From Melastoma dodecandrum (taxonomy: Eukaryota; Streptophyta; Magnoliopsida; Myrtales; Melastomataceae): a stretch of 64,000 nucleotides of DNA. The stretch is taken from assembly GCA_029817715.1 (NCBI GenBank), contig JARUPY010000533.1:6484517-6548516 (forward strand), written 5' to 3'. Below are positions 49,388-62,404 of the stretch, piece by piece; positions within the stretch are counted from its first letter, which is position 1; the number at the start of each line of letters is the position of its first letter. Position numbers and translations under genes: made by a program. A model generated the notes under the pieces. The model made no database searches and was not told the origin of the DNA. It saw only the letters and a list, made by a program, of their open reading frames with translations.

Positions 49388-49816
49388 GAGTTGAGAGAGA
49401 GAATTTTTATTTGGATACTGAATCGGCTGCCAATAATAGTGCACACGAAAGGGTAAGTATGCTTTTCAGAGTGGCCACTCATGAATGTCTGTCTTATTCT
49501 CTCTTTTGCAACTGGGGCTTAAATTATATGGGCTAATCGTGTTCCTCCCTCCCCAACAACAGGACAAAATTGTGTTGCTCTCTCAAAAGGCAAGAGGGGA
49601 AAAAAGAAAAATAAAAATAAAGGTACGGTAATATAATATGATATGATATAAAAAAAGTTGGCCTAATTTTTGTAAGAAATATTATCACAGTATTGGAAGT
49701 GCCAAACTTTTTAGGGCAAGCCAAAAAAAATAATAATAAAAGAGAGAAAAGAAAGTGCCCATCTTTAGGATGAATATTGAGCGATTCCTACTCCTGTTCC
49801 ATGGACCAGAACCATT

Positions 49817-49850
49817 TGGGCCTTTAATGGGCCGAAGCATTATAGGCCCA
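49817..49850. promoter_or_regulatory. Cluster of three TGGGCC (site II) elements
   Basis: TGGGCC occurs at 49817-49822 and 49828-49833 on the plus strand and as GGCCCA at 49845-49850. Tight clusters of site II boxes are known TCP-factor targets in promoters of plant housekeeping genes. A CCCTCCCTCCCT-rich leader-like stretch follows. The gene it would drive was not identified. Confidence 0.45.
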
Positions 49851-52800
49851 ATTTCGAAATATCAAAAACCCCAACTTCCCTCCCTCCCTCCCTTCCCCCT
49901 GCCTCGACAAAAACCATAACCAACCGTCTCCGGGCAAGCGACGACGAGGCCGGACGTCAAGCCACCGGGCGACGACGATCGGAATCCCCTCCGAAGATTA
50001 CCTATGAGTTGGCCTTCCCTTCCCTCTCTCTCTCTCCTCATTGTCCACCACTGCTACCGCCGACCGGTTCGTTTTTGTTTCTTGGATCTGGAGGAGGACG
50101 GCTTCCCCTCGTTCGGAGTGGAGGCGGTGTTGATGGGATATCTTGATGTCTTTCGCGGTGAATGCTGACCGACTGTCTAGTGGTTGCTGTTTATGCGGAT
50201 AATAAAATGTTTCTATTTGCGGAATTCTTGGAAGATCGTGGTTTTTCATGCGGCTTGTTCAGGAGGATTTGGAGATAGGTCTTTCCTCTGCACTTGTCCC
50301 CCGTACCTTAACTGTTGTCACTTCTTGAAGTTGTGATGTCCAATCTTCATTTATGGCTGCAGACGTGGATTTCATGAGGCTATCAAGGTAGCAAAGAGAG
50401 ATTTTAGCTGGTCGGGTGAAATCTATTCTTGGTCCATTCATGTTGCAATGTCAGAAGGATGATGCCAGGTAGCAATCAATTTGTGGTGATGATATAGAAT
50501 TGTATGATTAAGCTTGTTTGTTTTTTCTTGAAATGTGTCGGTTTGACCAATTTTTGAACGATTTATCAACAGAACTGCAGGTTGAATTTCTCGTGCAGAG
50601 TTGGCAACAGGAGGGCACATACATCAAAATCGAAGCCTTTGAGGGTTGTGGTGCTATGATCCAAGTGTGTTATCCCAAATCTTTTACAAGTTCCTTTGAG
50701 GGCATTGCTGATATTCTCCCAAAGCATCAATATATTCTTTTTTCTGTATTCAGAAGCTTTTATTCTGGGACAAGCATTTTTTAATCTAAAGACAATCATC
50801 GTGGATGTTTACATTTGTCCTGAATCTTTGTGCAGATAGAAAACTATCCATTGCTTGTCATTGGAGGGTTCCAAAGAAAATGTTCTGTTTCCAGCCAATT
50901 GCAGGGTATGTTCTTTTTTTCAGGTGTCTAGAGGCCTGACATCCTTGAATGGAGGTTGCATTCATGTTTTCACTTATTATTTGTCCATGATGCTTAATGA
51001 TCGTGCCCCCTGTTCAAATGTTTAATATGTACAAGAAACCTTGATTTATATGGTGGGGAGTAATGAAATGTTTTTCTGTTTTTGTAATCTATGAGAGGGG
51101 CTTTTGTCTCTTTCTCATGTGCTTTTCTGAAATTGATCCCGATCTTCCAAGGGGTTTCAAGGTCTGAAAAACTTCGCCGGAGGCTATTCGGTGATCATCC
51201 GTAACTTGGTTTTGAACCTGCTGATTGACTAACAAATGGAGGGTCGATGCCATCTACCACAGCCAGCCAGGGACCAACTATCGGTTTTGTCCACACCGAA
51301 TCCTGACTCCAGAAGGCTTTGTTTCTTTTTCTGAGAATTTCTTATTCTGTTGGCTCGTGACTGAATACCGTTGATGAAAATTTTTATGAGATTGCAAAGA
51401 AGAAATTAGTCCTAGATGCTGCCATCCTGAATCCTGGTTCAAAGGAGACAATCAAGGCCGATATAGGTGAAGACAAACAAGGTGGCATTTATATCTGTTG
51501 CCGAGCTTTTTTTATTGCTATTTTATGAGTCTAGGATCTTATTTTACAAAATCTGCTTTCTTGGCAGTCGAAATAGAGATTTATACCGGTGAGACATTGT
51601 CTCGAGGATACTTTTGTACCAGGACTGAGGAGAAACTAAAGATGATGAATGTAACTGGTTCAACTTGGCTCATTGATATTATGCCTGTCATTTGAATTTG
51701 TTCACCGTGGTGATCCGGTGAATACTGGCATGCGGGAATTTTGCCATTTTTCTTGTAGCACTGGGATCTATGTATTACCTGGAGGAAAGGAAATAAGGAG
51801 ACAATGCTTTTAGGAGGAACTGCTATTAATGATGCAAATGATTACATCATCCCTCTTTGTATTTGGTTGTCGGCAACAACAATGGTTTTGCAGAATCTGG
51901 TGTCATCGGGGGCCTTGTGGAGTGGTGGTTAGGTAGGCCTTTGTAACCATGTTAAATTGAGGCTAACCTTTTGGTACTACTTGACAATATCAAATAGAAG
52001 CCTTCTGCCGCCCGAGCAAGTAAGTTCCAGAGGCCTTTTCATTGTTTCCTATCCTTTTACATCATCACCAGAAAACACGTCAGTGTTTGTCTTGGTCATA
52101 TTAAATCATTGCTTTCACGCATTCTTTTGATGGCATTCTGCGACGAACCTAGGAATTATTTCGAGCTTTTAGTGTAATTTTTAGTTGCTGTGTGAGGGCA
52201 TTCCTTTTGCCTAGATCTGACCTTCCCTGTCTCCTTATGGGCAAGTGGTCTCCAAATTTTTTGTTTCTGCCATCACCATTCGATTTCCGAATTGTCTCTC
52301 TCATTCTTAAATTATGTCATGACATAGTTGTATGGCACAAGATAACAAGAAGCCTGGCATTTTCTTTATTGACATCTTTATGTGGGCCAAACTAGCCGTT
52401 TTGGCTCAAGTGAACGAAAGGTTCCTCATTGTATTCGTTTATTTTGCCGTATCAACATTTTGTAATTTTTTTTTTCATAGGCATTTTTTCTCTGTTCTTA
52501 TATAAGGACTCTTCTCCCCAGTCGGTTTCTAATTATTCCTCTTCCCCCCTGATTGCAAAAGTCGATGTTTTTCAATCTGCTTGAATGGCACCTCCGATTT
52601 CACTAACCTCAAACGTAACTTTTGAATTGAAGATGTTTTTGCACGACTCTTCTCCCGCATCCTTGTGGAATCACTTCATTCCGATTGTATTGAGTTGCCT
52701 GCTATTTCGTTGGCCATTGAATTGCTACTGATGTCGATATTGTCTGATTACTTTTGGTGTGATAGTAACCGTCACAGTACTAGAACTTGCCCGAGCCTGG

Positions 52801-53060
52801 GAGCTGGAATTTTCTCAATAGTCCCACGCGGTTGATGATCTTATTTGAACTCATCACGGAACAAGAAAAGGACGTGAGAAAGTCCAAGAATGCAGAGAAC
52901 ATAGGGGAAGTTACCTTTTTGCCTTTTACTTACATGTTTGGCTTAACTTTTTCCTTTTCTTTATTTACCTCTAGCATGTGGACAATCGAGGAAAGGGAGG
53001 CTAAGGTAAGAGACGGGGAACGAGAGAAAGAAAAGTTGGAGCTTTGTTTGTTAATAATGG

Positions 53061-53384
53061 TAGTCAGCAAAACGTTTTGCGAAATAAGGTCTTTAGTTTC
53101 AAAATTTGTTGACTAATGCCCTAAAATCGGCGCATTTGTAAGGCCGATTTCAATATTAAAGGAAATCAGGCGATTTCCAAATGGCCGACTTCCCTATTTT
53201 ACAAGGAAATCCAGTCTTTCAAAGGCCACTTTCCTATTTTAAATTTGAAAGTAAGTCTTTCAAAGGTCAATTTTAGTCAGTATTTCAAAGGCCAATTTTA
53301 ATCGGTCTTTTAAAAGCCAATTTTCTATTAGTCAACAAATTTTGAAACTAAGGACCTTATTTCACGATTCTTTTTTGCTAACTA
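53061..53384. mobile_element. MITE-like inverted-repeat element (324 bp)
   Basis: The outer ends TAGTCAGCAAAA and (complement) TAGTTAGCAAAA are followed by longer arms. GAAATAAGGTC.TTAGTTTC then AAAATTTGTTGACTAAT appears at 53081-53117 and inverted at about 53327-53363. The centre repeats a CTTTCAAAGGCCA-type word about four times. No clear target duplication was found, so the superfamily is not assigned. Confidence 0.6.
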
Positions 53385-56300
53385 AGGAACAAACTTAAAA
53401 AAGTTGTTAGTTGGGTGTTATGCCTGTCGTATGACCCCGTTGATGTTTGGCAATAATTCCTGTGCTTCATGATTTCTTTCTTTCTTTTCATTCAAAAATA
53501 AAATTATGGTTTCCGTTTGATTTTTTTTTTTTGGGGGTTGTTTGTATGGATGCAGGGCAGCAGGAGGAGCAGTGCATTGTCGTCTTTAACCATTTCATGG
53601 ATCATGGGTCTCTATCCATTGCAGCTAGGTAAGGAATCTTTCCTTTTGGCCTTTCGCTGTATATGTGTGTGTTGTGTCTATGCGTGTGTGTTCCACCACG
53701 ACCAATTCTTCAGCTCACTCGATGGGGACTGAAAAAATATCAAACCCGTGAACCCCCCCTTCCCCCCCCCCTCCCCCCCTCTTTTTCTTTTTGGATATGG
53801 GAATTTGTTTTTTGAAAGAATCGATATCACCCATGATTTTCTCGTTTTGTAACTTAATTGTGGATTCCGAGTAAGTAGTGAGTTTTATTTGTTCTGTTTT
53901 ATACTCCTGGTTGATTCACCAGAGGAAAGAAATAGTGGTTTCTTGTGACTTCGAATTGGTCGTGTGAGTGTGTGTGTGTCTCTCTCTCTATCTCTCTCGT
54001 GCAATCTTAAGAACAACTGGTAGAGGGAATTTGTTTAGTCCTTTGCACTGATTTCGAAAAAAGGGAAAAGAAAACCTTTTACCGCGTTGCAACACCCTCG
54101 ACCTTTCCCTAGTTTTTTTCATGGACCACCCACCCTCTATTGTTTGATGCATAGCAACCTAAGAAGTTACTGGCCAATGGTTCCTATAAGAGGGAAAAGA
54201 AAGTTCCTCTTTTGAGTAGGAGGGGAAGGGGGCCAAGGTGAGGATAGATATTAAGGTCCCAAAACCGCGTGTGCGTGCCTGCCCCCATCAAGGGTCGCCA
54301 TCGTCTCACATGCATTTGTGGGGAGCTTGTGAATGAAATGACGTATGTGTGTGTCTTCGTGTTCGTGTTGCGTTTGTCGTTCGATGCGCTCTTTTCAAGC
54401 TCTCTATATACCTAATCGTCCATTCCCTTCTCGTTTCTGAATTTCTCTACTCATACCTTTGGGACTCACTCAAAATTGAGCTCATATCGTGAGGGAGATT
54501 GCGAAAGGGGCCTGCCTTGTCCTGTCGTGTCCTGTCCCGATGGTGTTGTGTTATATTGTAATAACAACGTGGGATGTGAAAAAATCCAATCCTTTTTGTG
54601 TTCGGGGGAAGAATTATCAGGGGCGGGGGGGGGGGGGGGGGGTAGTAGTACTAACAGCAAAAGATGCACGAATCCCCTGGTCCGAGTAATCATCAGATTT
54701 GGCACCGATTTGGATACAATTATTAGCCCCGTGGAAAAGTAAAAGAGAGAGAGAGAGAGAGAGGGCCAATTTTGGTGCTGCAGTTGTCTGTTGGTGAACT
54801 TTTGGTGGCCATTTTTGTTTTCCCCAAGGACCCAACAATTTCTGTCCTTCAAAATCCTAGCATTTGAACTCTCCTAAGGTTTTTGTAGTGATAATTAGAG
54901 TCTTCATCTGTATGAAACCCTGGACTGCAGTCACGTTATTATGAAATGTAACAAGTGTAGCGATGGATTTGTATTGACATGAGAATGAACTCCAACTGCA
55001 CGCCATCTTCGAGGGATTGCCGTCATCTATGGAAAGGGATAAGAACGATGACTGTGACAAGGTGCGAATTGCATGGGAATGTAATGGCTGTGGCGGTCGA
55101 CAAAGTTCAAACGTGATCGCGTCAACGCAGGCCTTCCCATATCTATGCGTTTTCTTTCAGCTTATGAATGCTAGTATGTTTCGGTCAAACTCTTATATTT
55201 AAGGTTGCACTGAAATCGATGGCTGATAGCATCGGCACGAATTAATTGCCTGTCGAATTCTCCTTTAGCTTAACAACCTTTTCCACACTTCCTTATGCTA
55301 AGTCGATAGACATGAAAGCCCTCGGCATCACATCACCATCGTACGTGACTTTGCGAGCACGGCTTTCCCCACTGCGGGGGCACGGGGGGAAGGAGATATC
55401 ACGCAAGTTGGTGTCCCGTGTGAAGTTTCGTGCGCAAGCAGCTTCCTCAGTGTCAGAATTTCATGGGGCTTATGGGAAAACAGGATCGACTCGGGAACCT
55501 CCATCCTGGATGGTATTTAAGGATGCGTGATTAGTCGGAGAGGCGCCTAAGATTTGTGTAATGACATGGGGCGAAGGGTTAGTCTAGCTTAGAGGGGGAC
55601 ATGAAGGAGAGAGGATGGAGTTGAGTTTGGAGACAACTTTCCAAACACCAAATAGTGGAGCCGGCAATGGAGAAGGGGGAGGGGGAGGTCCTAAAGGAGG
55701 TCCATCGTACCATCCCTGGTGGGAACCCACTTGACCACTTTCCTAGAAAGAGCAGAAGGAGAAGGAAAACAACAACAACGAGGAAAGAGAGGTTGTGTGT
55801 AGGATGATTTTGCGTGGTTCGTGATCGTGAAAGGGGGGGGGGGCTTCCTATTTCTATTTTTCTTTTCCAGAAGCCCTCAAAATTTCTCCCGAAAATCAAT
55901 TTCAATGTCAATTTCTTACAATGTGGGGACATGAAGGAATCCACTCCTCCCTTTCCTTTGTCCCCCCCACTCAATATCTCCCTTTCTTCACACAATTTGC
56001 ACAGTCGATGAGGTCTCCTCCCCCCCCCCCCCCCCCCCCCCCCATGTGTGCATTCTCTAATATCCCAATCATGCGTGGGGTGTGTAGGGTCGGGTAGGGC
56101 AGGGCGGGCTTTCTCCCCTTCGTGTCTAACACATGATGTGTACATACGGGTTTTATGGAATCGAATGATACATTTTTATGCATCCTTTCTGTTGGATCTG
56201 ATGATCTGAACCATGTCTTCTTGACCCTATACCCATTTAAATAATCACACCCAAGATGGTAACGTAATTGGGGGTGGTGTTTTACTTTATTTATTTCATA

Positions 56301-57968
56301 TATTTTTTTAATGGGAGGTGGGTTAGGTAAGGCTTGGCTGTCAAAAGGAATTTAGGTATGGAACGTAGTCAGAAATTTTAAGATAATACAGTTGAAGTAG
56401 TCTTTATAACCTTAGGACGTGCATTTCGTCTTGTTCTTTTTCTTCTTCCTTTTCCTCCTTGGGGTTTTGATAGGGGGAGGTCTCGACATGGTGCTCGACT
56501 TCGAAGTGTCCTTTTGAAGACATTTATTTGACTCGTTATGTAGATGTCTTAATTAGGAGTAGAAAATCTAAAATAATGTGAACTGCGATATTTTTTTATT
56601 ATTAAGAAACAATAGAAAGCTTGAATTATGGGGTGGTTATATCAATCAATGCTGATGGATAACATTCCCAAGGCCTCAAAAAGTCAAATTGAAAAGTATA
56701 GCCGAGGGCAATGAGTAATTTCACGTCTTTCATTTGATTAGTTATTATTATTATTATTTTTGCAAGATTTTCTTGCAAGAGGTAACTTACTTTAGACATA
56801 GAATGATGACAGGTAGTCAATTGAGCTGAAATTTAGAGCGACCCTCGTGTTCGGCCTTTGAGTTTCACTTTGATTTTTCCCATGGGGAATCACAGGGGAC
56901 CTCATGCTTGTAATAATGTTCAATATATATTTCCTTTTTTCTTTAAAAGAAGAACTCGTTTTCTTGTTTTTGTTAATAGCTTGTCTTATTGTAGACAAGC
57001 TAATCAAAATCGAATGGAGGCAACATTGGACCATACAAGTTTCCGGACAAAGCAAAGAACGCGACACAGAGTACGGAGTCTACAAAGATTGAACAAAATC
57101 TTACGGTTGTTACATCTTATCCCTAAAATGCTAATTTATATTTCGATCGATCATTTGTGAGGGATCAATAGGAAATGAAATTTGATGAAAATCTGGGAAG
57201 ATGTTGGGGGGGGGGGGGGGGGATAGAAATATGGGTGGTCCCGAAAAGAGGGAGAGTACATGTTGTCGATACGTGCCAAAAAGGTTTTTAATCAAGAGAT
57301 TATTATACAAAAATGAGAAAAATAAAAAATAAATTTTTATATTAGAGAGGTGGGTCCGAAATCAGATGCTCATTCTCTTTAAACGCCTAGTAGCGACATA
57401 TTTGGCCGCGTGCCCGAGTCATTCACAAACTCCATCCATCATCCCATCCCTACTTCTTCTTCTTCTATAATTAAGATTTTTGTATTTGTGAAAAAGGGTT
57501 TATTGAAAACTTTACCTATTCCACGTTAGTTAATATTAGTGTTTTAATCATTCGTAATTAATGTAATGCTTACGTGTTACTGACCATCAACCCGGGCGGT
57601 CTAATCCAATCCTAATTAGGGTTCTACACTTATAACATTTATGGTAAGATGACGTGATATAATAAAATAATCGGGACGATGGATAAACAGAGGGCACTTG
57701 ATGATGTGTGAATGAGGAAGAAAACATTCGTATACATCCCTTGGATGGATTGATTGTAGTAAAATTTTGTTTTTGTTTTTGTTTTTTATTAAATTTATTT
57801 AGGAGGGAGTTGGGGTTGGTTACTGTGAGTGTTTGAGCATTAAGTGATTGATCATAAACAGGAAAGGGATAAAAAAAAAAAAAAGAACCTCCCCCTCCCA
57901 ACCTTAAAGCCTTTAATTGCATACATCCAATTAATTATCTTACACAAGATACCATTTTTCTATTTCAA

Positions 57969-57998
57969 TTATTATTATTATTATTATTATTATTTATT
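57969..57998. repeat. (ATT)n microsatellite
   Basis: About ten ATT units lie upstream of the IDD gene leader. Confidence 0.8.
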
Positions 57999-58140
57999 TG
58001 AAGGGGGTGGGTACCTGCAAGAACTGAAACAAAAAACTCTGCCTCCATTCCTCTCTAATCTCTATCTATCTCTCTCTCTCTTTCTGTCTCCCACATCACA
58101 CACCCAAACAAAAACAACACTAGGAAGGAAGAAGGTAAGA

Positions 58141-58147
58141 GGGAGAA

Positions 58148-58179
<32 letters not shown>

Positions 58180-58196
58180 GAAGGAGTAGAGGAAGA
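58141..58196 (+). repeat. (GAA)n purine tract in the IDD leader region
   Basis: GAA/GGA units run for about 55 bases after a CT-rich stretch (58060-58090), a common make-up of plant 5' UTRs. It lies ~600 bp before the ATG. Confidence 0.7.
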
Positions 58197-58803
58197 GGGG
58201 CTGCTCTGCTGAACAGATTGGCCTTCAAACTCCCCCTCTCCTAAGTAGATCCCAAAAACACGGCACAAGGACACACAGACAACACAGGTCTTGATTTCCC
58301 CTCCCTTCTCCAAACTCAACTCCCCTCCTTCAACAGGAGATTGTAGTTTCCTCAGCTGTCCCTTCAGATGTTTCATATTTCCTCTTTTCTTCCTCCTTGG
58401 ATCTTTCTGCTATCTCCCACCTTTTCTCCTTGGGGTTGTTTTTTTGTGCCCATTTTCTTATTTTCTCAAATCCTCCCTCTCCCATAAGGAAGCTGCCTCC
58501 TGGCCCTCCCTTTTTCTTTTTCCTCCTCCTCCGACTTACTCCTCAAAGGTATATATACATATCTACAACTTCTTCCCCACCCCCACCCACCAACCCATAA
58601 AAAAAAATTCCAGCTTATTTGGTTTCTCTGGTTATCTGTGTGTGTTCTCCACAAGCAAACCCTTATTTGTCCCACCTCCCCCCAAATTTGTACCTTTAAT
58701 TTGTTTTCTCTTAGAGAGGTTGATTGAATTGTTGCATGGGGATTGTTGGATGAAACGGAGGGTTCCTTTTCTTTTTTTGTTTTGTTCTATATAGGATAAG
58801 ATT

Positions 58804-61800
58804 ATGCAGATGATGGCTTCCACGAACTCCGGTGGCGGCGGTTTCTTCGGTATCATGGTGGGCGAACAGGAGAACCACCAGAACCAGATGTTGCTTCATC
58901 AGCAGCTGCAGCACGCGCAACAGCAGCCGCAGTCCTCCACAACCACCATTTCTTCCCCCGGTTCGAACCCCGTCCCGCAGAAGAAGAGGAGGAATCAACC
59001 TGGAATGCCGAGTAAACCTTGATTTTCAGATTTTTTTTGTCTTTTCTTTATCATTGTTGTCTCAATCTCTTCCTCCACTGATTAATTCTTCCAACTCATC
59101 AAATGAATCGTCCCATTTTCTTTTTTTTTTTCCATGTGAAGGTTAGACTCCAATCAACGTTACTTGTCATAAATTGTTTACCAAATTATTTCGATTAGCC
59201 TGCCTAATCTCATCTTATTTGAGATGAATTTAACGATACTTTTGTGAAAGTAAAGTATCTATGATAGTTTTACCCTAAATTAATTTCATTTTTTTTTATT
59301 TACTATTGGGGTAAATAATCTCGTATCCTTAATGGTGATTGCTTTGTATTTGATTCAATTCGATCTGATGGCTTCGTGTTTGGTCTCGAAGATCCGGATG
59401 CGGAGATCATAGCGCTGTCGCCGAAGACCCTGATGGCGACCAACCGGTTCATCTGCGAGGTATGCAACAAGGGGTTCCAGAGAGAGCAGAACCTACAGCT
59501 CCACCGCCGGGGGCACAACCTCCCGTGGAAGCTGAGGCAGAAGACTACCAAGGAAGTGACGAGGAAAGTCTACCTGTGCCCGGAGCCGACCTGCATGCAC
59601 CACGACCCGTCGAGGGCGCTGGGGGACCTCACGGGGATCAAGAAGCATTACTACAGGAAGCACGGGGAGAAGAAGTGGAAGTGCGAGAAGTGCTCAAAGA
59701 GGTACGCGGTGCAGTCGGACTGGAAGGCTCACTCGAAGATCTGCGGCACGAGGGAGTATCGCTGCGACTGCAGAACCCTCTTCTCCAGGTAATTCGAAAC
59801 CAACGTCTTCATATCATGCACCCCATAATGGTTGTTGGTGGGGTTGGTGCTCATAGAAAAGGGTTGAATTCCGGGTCAAAACTCCTTTTCAAACCCTCTT
59901 CATCTCCCCCCTTTTCTCCCCCCTCCTTTTTTTGTTATTAAAAAGAAGAAATTCATTGGGGGGGGGAGGGGGGAATCAAATTAAATCCGATGGACAAGAA
60001 AAGCATTTCATGATGATGTGTTTTTTTTTTCATTTATTTTTTCGTTGTAGCTACTGATTGATTTAGCATTCCAGAGGACAAATGCCTCCACGTGAACTCC
60101 CTCTCTTCCTTTTTCTTTTAATTTTTATTTATTTATTTATTACTCTTTTTCCGCTACAATTCTTGAGGGAGAGTTCACGTGTTGTAATTTTCTGGCTTGG
60201 ATTTTGGTTCTCACAAAAATATGCTCCTCCTCCTCGTATTTCCTATCACTTGTCTCACCCTCCCTTCCTAATTTATATATAAAAAAAATTCTCTTAAGAA
60301 TTTATATTTACTTAATTCTAACCACTTCGATACGATTGATTGATTTGGCCCTGCATCAAACAAGATCCAAATTACCCACATTGAAAATCGTGTCCATTCC
60401 TTTTCCCCCCATATATAACGAAGTTGCCTAGTGCTTGTGGTTTGTCACCCCACTTTGCTTTCGATAGTCTAATCATGGAAATTCTGCTGGTTTTTTTTTA
60501 TTATAATAAATAATAAATAATAAAGATTTTCATGGCCATGGGGAAGATAACATTCCATCTCGGCGGGCATTGCTGAGCAGAGGGATTGTTTTGCATTTTT
60601 CTTTTAGAGAGATAATTTGAATGGAACGTGGCTTTTTCTGGGAGGGTGGTGGGGAATAGTTTGTTGAGACACTTGAGACCCGAATTGAGAATAATTCCTT
60701 TGGCTTCATTCATTGAAGACACAGTCCCCTTAAATGGCTAAAAGGCCCTTTTTCTTTTTTGAATTTTTTTTGTTTAATCTTTCCTAGCTAGGGTTTTTGG
60801 GGGACAGAGAATGTAGAGAGTGGTACCAGGTTGTCATGATCTTCGTTGTTGTTATTGTTGTTGTTGTTGTTGTTGTTGGGTTACAGTCCTGGATTCTTTG
60901 TGTGTGTGTGTGTGTCTTGATCGGAATTTATTGCAGCCATCCCCCAAGCTTTGGTCATTCCTATTTATCGGTCTTCATTTATTTCATTGTTCCTTGTATG
61001 GCATATAAATTTGTCTTCATCTTATGATCGTTTTTAGTAAATGTTTTGGATAGCCAGGTATTGATGTGGGAGGTACGGTGGAGTATTTTCGGAGAAATCT
61101 TCCGACATTACGAATGAACGGGGTTGGATTGGTCAATGTTAATGTGATGGGGATGCAATGACGATGAGATTTAGGTGCTAACGTGTCCATCTTTGTTACT
61201 TTGCAGGAGGGATAGCTTCATCACTCATAGAGCCTTCTGCGACGCGTTGGCTCAGGAGAGCGCAAGGCATCCCTCGAGCTTGACCGCCACGTTAGGAAAC
61301 CCGAGTCTCTTTGGGGGTAATAACAACATAAGCCTCGGTCTTTCGCAGAACCCAAACATCCTCCAGCCTCACCATGGTGGTCACAACATGCTCCGGCTCG
61401 GCGGGGCGTCCAACTCGGCCGCGGCATCGTCCTCGTTTCTACATCCTCCGCAGCCGCCGCCACCTCCTCTGATTCCTCCATCATTTTTTAAGTCTGAGGC
61501 AAGCGACCAGCCCTTGCACGACCAGCACAACCCGTTGAGCGGGCTTATGCAGCTCCCGAACCTCCAGGGAGGAAACCCTAGCGGCTCACCGCCCTCGGCA
61601 AACCTCTTCAACATGGGCTTCTTCGTGAACAACCTGTCCATGTCCGGGGACAGCACAACCTCGGCGAACTTCCCGTCAGTGGGTTTCTTGGGAAGTTCCT
61701 CGTCTCAGTTTGCGGGCGGCACTGGTCAAGGCATTGGGGTAGGGGGACTTTTCTCGGATGATCGTGTTGGCGCAGGAGGCTTCTCGGGCCTGTACAATTC

Positions 61801-62404
61801 CTCTTCTCATAACGAGAACATCGTGGCGCACATGTCGGCCACAGCCTTGCTCCAGAAGGCTGCTCAGATGGGATCGATAACGAGCGGCCATGGTTCCACC
61901 CTTATCGGAGGCCTTGGGAACTCTTCAGGTGGCAGGGCTGAAGAAGCAAGCTTCGGAGGCGAATTCCCAACCACTGCAGTTGGCAGCACCGGAAAGTTCC
62001 CATCCCAAATGGAGAACGACAACCACCTGAGGGGGCTGATCAATTCGCTGGCGGGAGGAAACACCACCATATTCGGGAGAGGCAACGATCACGATAGCAG
62101 CTGCTTCGGTTCAGCGTTCCCGGAGGCAAGTAACTTCTCTCTGGACCACGGCAGCACGGCGTTCGGCGCCGTGAATGAGTCGAAACTACGACAGAACCTC
62201 GGTGCAGGGATTGGGGCGGGGTCAGACAAGCTGACACTGGACTTCCTGGGCGTGGGAGGTATTCTGCGGAAGAGGACGACGACACTGGAACAACAAACCA
62301 GTAGAGGCTCCACTGACGGGGACAAGAACAACAACGGAGGAGGAGGCAAGTCATCGGATCAACAAGCAGGAGGGAGTCAACCATTCGGCGGGAAAACGCG
62401 TTGA
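58804..62404 (+). CDS. INDETERMINATE DOMAIN (IDD) C2H2 zinc-finger transcription factor
   Basis: Three exons, 58804-59011, 59392-59788 and 61207-62404, join in phase to give 600 residues. A nuclear-localisation KKRR (about residue 60) precedes the ID domain. There are two C2H2 fingers ([19 protein letters not shown] near 89; [19 protein letters not shown] near 131) and two CCHC-type fingers ([19 protein letters not shown] near 167; YRCDC through FITHRAFC near 194). C-terminal IDD motifs [15 protein letters not shown] (about 410) and LTLDFLGVG (about 542) are present. The EPTC...KHYYRKH variant resembles the IDD4/5/6/12-like clade. IDDs bind TTTGTC-type sites and work with SCARECROW and DELLA partners in patterning and metabolism. 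Oddity: the fourth finger reads CDCRTLF where the family has CDCGTLF. Intron 2 (59789-61206) is 1.4 kb and holds (GTT)n and (GT)n repeats near 60847-60915. Confidence 0.9.

Larger units (their letters stand above)
49010..53060. other. Intergenic or unrecognised transcription unit
   Basis: After the bHLH 3' flank, a promoter-like motif cluster at 49817-49850 is followed by CT-rich leader-like sequence to about 50250 and then sequence with many T-rich, intron-like stretches. Possible small exons (for example ATGGCTGCAGACGTGGATTT near 50353, and 50574-50660) do not join into a family I recognise. It may be a decayed gene or a non-coding transcript. Confidence 0.3.
53385..58803. other. Intergenic plus IDD gene promoter and leader; rich in G/C runs
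   Basis: No gene is supported. Long single-base tracts lie at about 53752-53778 (C-rich), 54625-54642 (18 G), 55833-55843 (11 G), 56020-56043 (24 C) and 57206-57222 (17 G). A TATA-like CTCTATATACC near 54400 is isolated. From about 58020 onward, CT-rich and GAA-rich sequence is probably the IDD 5' leader; ORFs there are low-complexity. Confidence 0.45.

Noticed and set aside
50518..50784. 88-codon ORF and neighbouring exon-like pieces
   Set aside because: The pieces could not be joined into a recognisable protein, so they are kept only as part of an unresolved transcription unit.
54466..54852. ORFs on both strands spanning an 18-G run
   Set aside because: The coding impression comes from homopolymer and GA repeats; there is no family match.
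55579..56183. 188-codon minus-strand ORF
   Set aside because: It runs through a 24-C tract and contains a poly-glycine artefact; not supported as a gene.
58062..58794. ORFs on both strands before the IDD start
   Set aside because: They are translations of GAA, CT and T-rich leader sequence; low complexity.
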